Below, in pieces: positions 11,440 through 62,020 of a stretch of DNA of 64,000 nt. The notes beneath the pieces were generated by a model. It was not told the origin of the DNA and did not search any database. It saw only the letters and a list, made by a program, of their open reading frames with translations. The position numbers and the translations under genes are program-made. Source of the stretch: Pterobdella sp. o SKG-2022 (lineage: Eukaryota > Annelida > Clitellata > Hirudinida > Piscicolidae); NCBI GenBank assembly GCA_964035795.1, contig OZ038322.1:3010264-3074263 (forward strand). The letters run 5' to 3'. How positions within the stretch are numbered: the stretch's first letter is position 1; each line of letters opens with the position of its first letter.

Positions 11440-13270
11440 TATCATCAGCTACATCAAAAACTCCAGAAGCTACTCTGGTATAAAACTATCAACAGATCAC
11501 AGACTTGTCAAAGTGATACTGCATGTACCAGAACCCCACCAACTTTAGAAAAAACCTAAACAACAAAATATAAAATTCAATTATCAACAGACAAAAAATA
11601 AAAAATTTTTGAAATATGATATCAACCAATTTTTAAAATATTAAAGATTTTCAAAAAATAATATATAAAAAGCCCTGGAATGTTTCAAAAAGCAAAGCAA
11701 CCAACAAACTAAAATAAAAGACCTAGAAGAAATAAACTTAAAAACAAAATCAAAAACATTTTGAAAAATTGTAAAATAAATCAAACTACAAAAATAAACT
11801 TAAACAAAGAAAAACACATCCTACAAAAAAAAATTAATAATAATGCTTGGATCAAAACTCCTTAATAAGAGAAGAACAATTTAAAGAAATAGAAAATTCA
11901 AACTATAATCAAAAAATGTATAAAGCAGGAAAACAACTGAACATTAAACATAAAACTCCACCACCTCCCTACACCAACTCACTTCATATTATAAGGAAAA
12001 ATTCAACAAGTCTACAACAGCTACACAACAACAATATGAAAACCAAACAAATATCAATGTCAAAAGAACTAATAGTGAAGTCAACACTGCCATAAAACCA
12101 CTCAAAAACAATAGATCATCAGGCTATGACAATATTGTAGCAGAAATTATGAAAATATTGAGTAGCACAACCATTTACAAACTCACTCATATAATAAAAA
12201 CTAAAATCAACAACAAACAACCTCACCAACTTGGCCTTGGCATCCTGCTTCTTATACCCAAACGTAATAAAATCAAAAAACACCAGACCAATAATACTAC
12301 TCTCCCCCGTTAGAAAAAAAATATCCCTCATTACTCTAAATAAACTAAGGCCAACAATAGAAAACTACCTATCACCCAGCCAAGCTGAAAGGTAGATCCA
12401 TAGAAGACATTGTATGGACACAAAAACTTGAAATAACAAGCACAATAAACACCAACAACAAAACTACAATCTAAGGAATAGACTTATTTTCAGCCTCTGA
12501 CAAGGTCAACAGAGTAAAAATGATGGAGATAATGAATAAAATCTGTTCCGAGAGAGATATGAAATTCATACTTTTTACTCAACGACACCATTTTGAGTTA
12601 GAGCCAAAAAAGTAGGACCCGCTTTTGCCAATATGGGCATTTCTCAAGGAGATGGTCTCAGTCCAGTACTCTTCATCACATAGCTGGAAACAGCGTTGAG
12701 AGAAGTCAAGAAAAATGTCTATGCCCAAAACATTGCATATACTAATGATGTTGATTTCATAAGCAAAGACGACGTCAACCTAAATACAGTGGGAAAAATA
12801 CTGGAAGTGGAACCTAAAGATGAATCCCACGGAAACGGAAACTCTCAAAATTGGATCAGAAAACAAGTTTGAAAAATGCAAAAAAACTGGGCATGCCACT
12901 CGATAATAAGAAAGAGTGGATAAGACGAAAAAAGCTAACAACAATGGCAATGCTCAAGCTGAACAAAATATGGAACTCGGGCACCACAAAAAAAAGATAA
13001 GGATATACAAATCTTAGGTTCAAAGCATCATGCTTTTTGGTTGTAGCACGTGTGCAATGGACAAGGGAATGGTTAACCTAAGAATGGTGCGGCATGCATG
13101 AAGGGTTTTTGGCTAAACAGCATAAAAACAAAAATCGTTAATGTCCTAATTGAAACAGCCTCTGTGTGACAAGTGGTGACAAGGCAACGATGGCAAATGA
13201 TAGGCCATACTCTGCGCATGGAGTATCTGGTTCCAGCTAAACAAAACAACATCAAATACCTTAAAGAAAA
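11440..13270 (+). pseudogene. Heavily decayed RTE-like LINE (endonuclease end, RT, C-terminus)
   Basis: Only isolated blocks survive, in LINE order: DHRLVKVILHVPEP (about 11,500, end of the endonuclease), IKPLKNNRSSGYDNIVAEI (about 12,090, RT start), GDGLSPVLFIT (about 12,650, RT motif), MAMLKLNKIWNSG and MLFGCSTC (about 12,950-13,050), and MANDRPYSAHGV near 13,190 in the C-terminal region. AT-rich runs and dozens of stops separate them. The order and spacing fit one old element of about 1.8 kb. The clade call is tentative. Confidence 0.6.
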
Positions 13271-13279
13271 AAACGCAAA

Positions 13280-14320
13280 GCGTAGAAAACCTAGCTTCGT
13301 TGATTTTGAAAAAGCTTTTGACAGTGTTCATCGAGAAAGTTTGTGGTAGATGCTGAGATCATATGGAATTCCCCAACACTTTGTTCAATGATTTCACAGT
13401 TTTTACAATAACTTTAGTTGCAGTGTTGGAGGTAATGACATATGGTTTGAGGCCAAAACAGAAGTAAGACAGGGTTGTGTGATGTCAGCATTGTTTTCAA
13501 CCTTGCCATTGATTGAGTAATGCGCCGCACTACAGAAACTGAAACTAAAAGAATCTGGTTGACTCCTTTTTTACATTAGATGACCTCGATTTTGCAGATG
13601 ATCTAGCAATAATCTCCCACACACATTGTCACATACAAAATAAAACAGACAAACTGTTTTCCATAGGTTGGACTCAAGATCAACTAAGAGAAAATTTAAG
13701 TCATGAGCATCAACGTGCCATCACCAGCCCAAGTGCAGCTTGACAAACAAGATTTGTGTAATACAGATAAGTTTACATATCTTAATAGCATTTCGAAAAT
13801 AGATGGCGGTGCTGAGGAGGATATTAAAAGTAGGCTCAGCAAAACAAGAAACACTTCTGAGGGGCACGATAACTGCATGGAATTCCTCTAAGTACACTGT
13901 CAACACTAAGATCAAGCTGTACAAGACCTGTATTCTGCCTGTACTTCTGTGTGGAGGTGAGTGTTGGAGAGTGATGGAGCAAGATATCAATAAACTGTCA
14001 GCTTTTCATACATCAAGTTTATGAAGCATTTTGAGAATTTACTGACCTGATACCATCTCGTTGTCACAAAGAAGACAGGGCTACCATAATCATGAGAAGA
14101 AAATGGAGTGGTCATGTCTTGAGAAGAGAAGAAGGTTTCATAGTTAAAACAGCTCTTCATTGGAAACTAAAAAGAAAAATAAAATGAACCTGTTTAAAAA
14201 CAACGTGGCGTCAGACAGAAGAAGCAGAAATCAAGGAAATGAAACACACTTGAATGAATCAATGAAAGTCGATTTGTAAAGCCCCAAAGCAAGCAACAGA
14301 GGCGCCCCCATTCAACACAT
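13280..14320 (+). pseudogene. 5'-truncated RTE-like LINE (RT palm, thumb and C-terminus)
   Basis: The element starts inside the RT at VDFEKAFDSVHRESLW (13,300), then LRSYGIPQHFV, VRQGCVMSALFF, LDFADDLAIISHTH (13,590, FADD catalytic box intact), NTDKFTYLNSISK and IDGGAEEDIKSRLSK. It continues with IKLYKTCILPVLLCGGECWR (13,915) and finishes with RRKWSGHVLRREEG and TTWRQTEEAEIKEM (to about 14,250). This C-terminal module is typical of RTE-like endonuclease-reverse transcriptases widespread in cnidarians and molluscs. The endonuclease and RT fingers are missing; several frameshifts and stops disable it. The 5' end abuts the previous decayed element at about 13,280. Confidence 0.85.
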
Positions 14321-14432
14321 TATGAGTTCAAAAATAATGGTAATGACTAGAATGAGCATAGATGTTGGAAATAAACTATAAGATGAGATTATAAGGGTAT
14401 AAACAAGATTTGGTAGATTTGTTATGTGAGTA

Positions 14433-17400
14433 TTGAAGTGGCGGTTTAATTATAGTCAAAATTCGAAAGCAGTCTTAAATAGACGAGTTTTCAAAAGTTT
14501 TTTAAAAACAGTAAAATTATTGCAGTTTTTTAGATGCTGTGGCAGTGAATTCCAGACCTTGGACGATGAATGTCAAAAGGCACGACTGGAAATCTTGTTA
14601 AGTGTGGGTTTATTTGATAGAAGTGCTACAGAAGAGCACAGAATTCTTTGTTGATTTGTAGTTTTTAAAACAGAGAAAAGATAAGATGGAGAAGATAGTT
14701 TAAAAGTTTTGAAAGTTATTATAGCAATTTTAAATATTATGCGTTGTTTGACCGAAAGCCAATGAAGGCGTTGAAGATAATTCTTGGAAGAGCTAACTAG
14801 ATGGTGGTTTTCGACGTTGCAGTTGAGTGTTATTCTGGCTCTTTTGTTCACTACGCGTTGCAGTTTCTTGAGTTGAAGGTTTGCAACTCCGTAGAAAGCC
14901 GAATTGCAGTAATCCATGCGTTTGAGTACTAAGCATCGAACCAGACTGCTAGCAATTTCTTCAGTAAGAAATGTACGAATGTGAGAAATGGCGTGTAGGT
15001 GATAATTGCAAGTTTTTATGAGGTTGGTGATGTGATTTTAGAAGGTGAGCTTAGAATCAAGTAATACACCAAGAGTTTTCAAAGAGCTATTGAAGGGGAT
15101 GTTATAAATGCTGTCCAAATTTTCGACAGTTTTGAGTTGTTCAGGTGTGTTGAATTTTGTGATCACAGTTTTAATTGTGTTTAGTTGCAAATGATTCAAG
15201 CAGAACCATCGCTCTAAGAGTCTCATGCATTTAGTTATTGAATGTGGGGTTTTTGTTGTGGGTAGTTTCTGTTATTTGTATATAGAAACTCGTATATGTC
15301 TGCATGAAGTGACTAGGCACCTATATATATATATAAGTGTTGACCTTTACTCTGTGTGTGCGATAAAATTTTGTTGATTCGTATTCTAGTTAATATCGTA
15401 AGTTACTCTGATTAGTGAAGTGCTTCTATCTTGTTAATAAAAGTCTAATTGTTCAGTTGCGAACCCACACACAATACAAGATACAACAGTTTGATTGCTG
15501 GGATCATTTTATGTATTATTGTTATGTCGTCAGCATATTGATGATATTGTAGTTTTGAGTTAGCAATGAAGATACCAACAGGAAAAATGTAGGAAATGAA
15601 AAGAAATGGGACAAGTACGGATCCTTGTGTTACGCCGAGGTTTGTTGAAAGAAGATGAATTACCGATTTTCACAAATTGTTTCCTTTCAGAAAGGTATGA
15701 CGAAATCCACTTGAGAGCCGAAATCTTCGCTAAGTCTTTCAATTAAAATCACATGATTTATAATAGCTAAGGCTGCAGAGAGATCAAGCGCAGTGCACAC
15801 GGTTAACATCTTTTAGTTGCAAGTGATGAGTGTCTCATCAAGTATGTGTGTTATGGCTGTTTCTGTAGAATGATGTAGTCGATAGCCGGACTGGTATTTG
15901 CTGTAATATGGGTTGTTAATAATGTGAGGTTGTAATTGCATAAGGATGACCCTTTCAATGATTTTGGAGATGGTAGTTAGGTTAGAAATTGGTCTGAAGC
16001 TGGATGGAGAAGGTTGGTCAAGGTTTGGCTTTTTGAGAAATGGGGTGATTTGAGCTGTTTTATATATACTTGGAAAACGTCCTTCGATTTATGATAAGTT
16101 GGTTTGATTGGCGATGGCTATAGAAAGAGGTTCGATACAGTTGGTGAAAACTTGATGCAGGAAAGGATCGAGGAGTGATGTTTTCTTGCTAGATTTTTTG
16201 ATAATTAATTTTATGTCGTTTGGAGTGACGTTGTCAAAAATGCTGATTGATGAGCTTAAGTCAGTTTTATGGTTGAAGTTGTGTTTGGAAAAAAATTGTT
16301 GGGTGACTTGATGTTTTTATGAATGTTTTGTATTTTTTCTGTGAAGAAGTTGTTGAAAGATTGTACGATAGCAGCGCAGTTCTCATTGCTGAAGTTATGT
16401 TTAGGTTTTTCCATAGGCTTCGGAGGTTATCTGAATTTGTTAACTCCTTTCGTATTGAGTGAACTCTTGCCATCAATATTCGAGTTCTTGCTATCTTTTT
16501 TGCCTTATCATGAGCCAGTTTGTTTTCAGAAGATAGTTTTGAAATACCTTTTCTCCATTTTTCTTCTTAGACGCCTGCTTTTTAGAATTTCATAGGTAAC
16601 TGGATGTTGGTGAAAGGATGATGACCTGAGAAATTTTGTTCTGATTGGGGCATGAGTGTTGAAAATTTTTATTATTTTTTCATTGAGTAAGGAAGCATAT
16701 TCTTCAGTGGAGGTGATCTTAGAGTTGAAGAGTGAAGAATTATTTAGATCCTTGTTGAAGCTTTCCCAGTTTATTTTTCAAATATTTCTATATTTTATAG
16801 TTGATGAGATGGTGCTGATTCTAGGAAGAAAAATTGTTGAAGTGATGAAATGATGGTCAGAGAAAGCAGTGGGAATTATAGATGTTGTTATTTTTTGACT
16901 TTTATTAGTAATGAAAAGGTCAAGGATGTGACCACCTCCATGTGTGGAAGTTGTAATGTGTTGGGTGAAGAAGTATTTTTGAAATATATCTTGGAGTCTG
17001 ACATCAATGCTTGCTACTTGTAAATTCTGGGAGCATGAGGCGTTGAAGTCTCCACAAATGATTAGATTGTTGAAGTCAATGATAAATGTTTCTGCTAAAA
17101 ATTCAAATTCTTTGATGAATTCAGCAAGAGATGAAGTAGGAAGTATATTGTGATGATGGGTAGTGGCTTGGGGATGAGGGTGATTTTTGCAATCAAATAT
17201 TCAATTGCTGGTGAACATTTTTCTGCAATCTCGATGCCCTTCAGGTTGTTGTTGAAGCTGAGAGTAAGCTCTCCCCCCCTTTTTTGCCATCATAGCTGCC
17301 CGTGTTCATGAATGGCTTTGTAACCTTTGGAGCAAATATCCGATTTGATGGCATCAGGTTCGTCTGATTTAATCCAGGTTTCAGTTAGTAACAGGATGTG

Positions 17401-17490
17401 TAGATGATTTTAGAAAATGATGTTGTGTAGAAGAGCAGATTTGTGCATAGCGGTTCTTGTGTTGAGTCCATCGAAACTGATTTGATTTTT
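14433..17490 (-). pseudogene. CR1/L2-like LINE, near full length but decayed
   Basis: Read from right to left on the minus strand, an APE endonuclease start is visible (LLLTETWIKSDEPDAIKS, about 17,380). Then come the linker, RT fingers (SNLTTISKIIERVIL and YQSGYRL, about 15,950-15,890; DLSAALAIINHVI, about 15,780), palm and thumb pieces (LKWISSYLSERKQFVKIG, 15,715; LNTIKTVITKFNT, 15,170; LKTLGVLLDSKL, 15,060) and the diagnostic C-terminus MDYCNSAFYGVANLQLKKLQ followed by LHWLSVKQRI (14,917-14,740). DYCNS...LQ and LHWL...QRI are hallmarks of CR1/L2-type elements. Multiple stops and frameshifts are present. The apparent FADD box was not recovered. Confidence 0.82.
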
Positions 17491-17859
17491 CATTTTCTTC
17501 TTATTTAATCCTGGTTTCCATAAATTTTTTTAAAAGCTGGTCCCTGGTCTTATTGCTTATCTTTGGAATGAAGGCATTTCGAATCGTAATCAGTTCGTCG
17601 AATGAATATTTTGCCATGGTATTTCCTTAGTTAAATGTATATTTATTTGAATATGTCTTTGTTGAACGAAAATAACTAAAATTAGTAAAATTTGAGATAT
17701 CGAACGGGTTATCAACACGATATGCAAAGCATAAACATGAGTGATGAGCTTTTTCGCTCGCCGCAAGCTTCAATTCTTAAGTTATATTACCGCAAGCCTA
17801 ACACTCCTAGACAATGATAATAGCAATGAATTATTTAAGTAACGCCTCTTACGCATCGT

Positions 17860-18540
17860 TCAGAGGCGCTCTTCTATGAACTGCTTAAAGAAGAAACTTT
17901 TTAGGTTTTTAAGAAAAGAAGGATAAAAGAATATTTAAGATTAGGAGGAAGAGAGTTCCAGAGAAGTTGACCAGAAAAAGAAAAAGTAGATTCAGCATAG
18001 GAGTGAGTGAGAAAGATAATGAAGAGTTGAGAACGAGTAGAGGACCGTAGCCGGCACGTTTAGGAGGTAGTAAAAGGTTAGAAAGATAAGAAAGCGAAGT
18101 AGAATGAGAAATTTTTTACATGAGAGAACAGATTTTGAAGAAAGAGCGGAAGTGAAGAGATAGCCAGTGAAGATCGACAAAAGATGGAGAGATGGGAAAA
18201 TTTAGGAGTATGAGAGACCAGGCGTGCAGCACAAATAAAAGCTTTAGTCAGAGGGTAGAGAGTAGCTTTAGAAAGATTAAAGTACAGAGTTGCAGTAATC
18301 AAGTTGGGAGAGAACAAGAGAGCAGACAAGAATCTTAAGAGAGGCATCATTGAGATAAGAAAAGATTTGTCTGATACGATGTAGGTGGAAGAAACAAAAA
18401 GAAGCAACAGAGAGAATCTGAAGATTAAAAGAAAGGGAGAAATCAAGAAAAAAGCCAAGACAACGTATAGTGGATAGTAATGTTAGAGATCATAGTGGGA
18501 GGGAGAGAGGAAAGAAGAGATTTGGACTTAGAAAGTTAAA
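17860..18540 (-). pseudogene. 3' fragment of a second CR1/L2-like LINE
   Basis: The minus strand reads SLKILVCSLVLSQLDYCNSV (about 18,335-18,280), then CAARLVSHTPKFSHLSIF (about 18,240-18,180), followed by weakly preserved hydrophobic sequence. This corresponds to the same C-terminal module as 14,917-14,740, so it is a separate 5'-truncated copy. The strongly purine-biased plus strand comes from this pyrimidine-rich minus-strand coding remnant. Confidence 0.68.
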
Positions 18541-18549
18541 TTTAAATTA

Positions 18550-19603
18550 ATTGAGTTTTAGATGCATGGAGTCACTCCATGAAAAATAGAAAAGAGACAG
18601 AGACTAAGCCTTTCAATAGTAGAAGAAAGAGAAAAGAGAAGAGAAGAAAAACTTGGCATACATAGATATAGGGTTTTTGAAGCGAATTTTGATTTTAAAA
18701 TTGTGCGGAATACAAATCTAAATAATAATACTTATTGTTCACAAATAAGCTTTTTACACTGGGTACGTCATTTGGGTGTAAAGTCTTATATGCACCTGGA
18801 TGTTTGAAAAATTTCAATATTAAATTGAAAAAAAATTTCAATTTCAATTGGAAAAAATTATCTAAAATGAACAATTTTAAGGTTAAACAAAGCTTGAAAG
18901 TTAACCTGGATTTCTCTATATTGTAAAGATCTTTTCTTATCAAAAGCTTGTACTGGCTCTTTTTTTGAGTGCTTAGAATATTATAGTAAGAAATACCTAA
19001 AATAAAAATTGAGTTTTCTAACTTGAAAAATTATATTCAAATAAATAATTTCATATGATAGACAAAAAAACTTCAAGTGAAAATTGGTAATTATTATTTT
19101 TTAATGGATGCCCACTAAGCTGAATCATCCAAACAATTTCAATTTTTTCTCATTAAATAAAATAAAAACTGTTACCAGTATTGTAAACGTTTGCAGAGAT
19201 CGTTGCCTTGCATGATCCATTTATTTCTACAGATTTTTGAATTTTTTTGCAATTTAGTTTGAGTCTAAATTTTCTATTACAGAAAAATACAAAAAAAATC
19301 GTGAAATATTCATCACATATAAATTTTATCTTGCTGGATTTTCTAATTCTGACAAACCCTATGATTAGTTTTGTCTGCTTCAATCCTATTGGTCAGTGGA
19401 AAAACATTATGCTTTCTATAGTAAGCGTGAACTTCCACTTGAATTGATACATAAAAAATTATGAGTCGCTGTTTTGATGTGTTGTAGAGGTTATCATTAT
19501 AAAAATTAAAATAAATTAATATTCATCAAATTAAAGACAAAAAAAAGTTATAAAGCTTGGAATTTTATAAAATCTAGATTCAATCGATTTTGACATTCAA
19601 AAG
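18550..19603. promoter_or_regulatory. Upstream region of HEATR5 (presumed promoter and 5' UTR)
   Basis: AT-rich, with no ORF above 85 codons and no recognised element. It separates the LINE cluster from the HEATR5 start codon and must hold at least part of the promoter and 5' leader if transcription starts nearby. I see no convincing TATA box among the many A/T runs. Confidence 0.35.
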
Positions 19604-59532
<39,929 letters not shown>

Positions 59533-59745
59533 ACAAGGGAACAGTTCTGAACTATGTGAAATACATGGAGTAGATTCTATTTTTCTTGTTCAATAGTTTA
59601 TTCATTTATTGTATTATACGCATATCTATATAATAACTGTATACTTGAATTTTCATTCAAATATAAAATTTGTAAAAAAAAATATTTAAAAAAATTTTCA
59701 TCTGATTAAAAAATTTTATTTTGGAAATTATTAATTAATTCATGA

Positions 59746-59751
59746 AATAAA
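59746..59751 (+). terminator. Candidate polyadenylation signal of HEATR5
   Basis: AATAAA lies 214 bases after the HEATR5 stop codon, the first canonical hexamer I see there. Other A/T-rich variants lie closer, so usage is inferred only from motif and distance. Confidence 0.45.
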
Positions 59752-59935
59752 ACTTTCTTCATTGAAACATTTGTGAGGCGTAATGTTGATATGAACATAG
59801 TATCGTCGTTATTTCATGTTCCTTTGTCCGTGCTCAATGCCTAAGTATTCAGTTCATAGTTTCAGTGCGGTTTCTTTTTATGCTTATATACTCAGTAGTT
59901 TTTCAGTGTTAAATAAAAGCTTAAATGTAGAATTT

Positions 59936-60650
59936 TTACAAATCAAAAAACTGGAAATGGTGTGAGTCAGGCAAGTGCCTTTTGTGACAAAAGTTTCTTG
60001 AGTTTTCATATTGTTTTTCAGTTTTATTTGAAAATTTAAATAAAATAAAAATTACTTTTTTCAATAATATTTTCAGTTTCATATTTTCTCTTATTAAATC
60101 TTCAGCTTTAATGATCTTCAAAGTGTTATATTCAGTTTTAGATTGTGGTTCTTTCTCAAGCCTCTCTGAAAAACTATCTTCAATACTTTTTTTGCATATT
60201 TTATGTGTTTGATAAAGTTTTACTATTTCATCGTTTTTTCTTTTTACAAAATCTTCGTGTAATGATTGGATTAACCGTTTTTCTTTTTTTAGTTTTTCAA
60301 TTTCAAATTTATCTTTTTCATTCTGTTCATTTCCTGTTGCAACAATTAAATTCAGATCAAATAACTTTTTTTTTGTTTTGTAAAGTTTTTTTTCAAGTTT
60401 TCCAATAATTTTTGATGTCTTATTTTCATGATTTTCTTTTTCCTTTGAAAGATTTTTCACATCTTTTAAAGCTTTCTTATACTTGGCACTGGAATAAAAA
60501 GAACTTTAATAAATGAAGCCTTATACGTGGTGCTTACCTGAAAAGCTTCATTTGAGTCTCTCTGACTTTAATGTCTCTCATGTGTTTTTCTTGAGCGCTT
60601 CTGGTCTTCATGCCATCTTCATCTGCCTGCACTGACAAGTCATATACCAA
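59936..60650 (-). CDS. Coiled-coil protein, 3' two exons (partial gene)
   Basis: Minus-strand exons 60,650-60,538 and 60,488-59,936 are joined by a 49-nt GT-AG intron. The junction reads MKLFSAKYKKALKDVKNLSK, in frame, with the stop at 59,936-59,938. The visible 221 residues are rich in K, E, L and N with heptad-like spacing (KIIGKLEKKLYKTKKKLFDL, EIEKLKKEKRLIQSLHEDF, RENMKLKILLKKVIFIL), so a long coiled coil is likely. A candidate upstream exon of 46 nt (61,032-60,987, ending VYADAER before GTACGT) joins in phase but has no clear polypyrimidine tract. I do not recognise the family. The gene is convergent with HEATR5 (403 bases between stops) and divergent from the GH31 gene. More upstream exons must exist, possibly interleaved with the GH31 region or right of the window. 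Confidence 0.7.
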
Positions 60651-61041
60651 CTGATGTTGAGGGGAGAGTAATAAAACGTGAATATAAACCGCAAATAATT
60701 CAAATTCTAAGATTTTAATAGTTTCATTGAAACAAAAAGATTTTTCGATAAAAAATTATCAATTCTTCTAAAAAAAAGATCGTTTTTTTCTATATTCAAT
60801 CAATCAATCAGCCAATCATTTTATCAATCTATTTCAGATGCACTGTCTTTTTTAACTAGTTCAAAGCGGTTTCTATCTGTTTTTGTTTTTGTCTATCAAT
60901 TTGTCAATCCTGTGGAAAACAATTCAAAAGACAAAGAATGCCAAACCACATAAAAAAATGCCAAAAATATTGCCAGCAACACGTACTCTTTCTGCATCTG
61001 CGTAAACTTGGATGAATGCAGCAGAAGAAGATCTATCCAAT

Positions 61042-61369
<328 letters not shown>

Positions 61370-61765
61370 CATTTAGTCATTTATTTAGTTAATTCTCTAA
61401 CTATCTAGTAAATGAAACATTTTCCAAATGAGCCAAATAGTCAAAACAATTCAAATCAAGCACTCATTAGCTCAACAACACGATGTTTGTGTGTTTCACA
61501 AAATAATAAAAGTTTTACTTTTTAAAAAATTCGTGTTTTTTCACTTAAGTTATCTAATTTAAATTGTTGACATTCTTTAAAGTTTGAAGTTTGCAACCTT
61601 TGTGAGATGTGCTATTTTTTGTCCCATCAACAAATTCATGTTATATAATTCCATTTGATTAGCAAATATTAAAACTTTCAAATAACACTAATAATTATTG
61701 CAGTCTGAATGTTACGTATTTGTGATTCATTTAGATATAAGTTGCTTTGACAACTATTCATTATA

Positions 61766-61804
61766 ATGAATTTTTTAGCAAATTTCTATTTTTGGCTACT
61801 GAAC
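61766..61804 (+). CDS. Candidate first coding exon of the GH31 gene
   Basis: ATG at 61,766 opens 13 codons (MNFLANFYFWLLN) ending at a good donor, GTAAGA. The frame is phase 0 and joins the acceptor TTTTCAAG at 62,020, giving an N-terminus with a hydrophobic stretch like a short signal peptide or anchor. The intron would be 216 nt. This is inference from splice motifs and hydrophobicity. The alternatives are a start at the internal ATG 62,027, or an upstream exon further away. Confidence 0.45.
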
Positions 61805-62020
61805 GTAAGATTTCTCATTTTTAAAAAATTTTCGAAAAAAAGAATGAGTTTCATTTCGAAATTATTAGATATATTAGAAATACCATTTAAAATCAAGGCT
61901 ATTGACAGGTGTCCGTAATTTTTTAATTGCTATTAGTAATTCGCTATGAAATAAATTTTTCAAAATATTATTTCACTTGCAATAATAAATTGTTGATTTC
62001 AAACTTATTTGATTTTCAAG

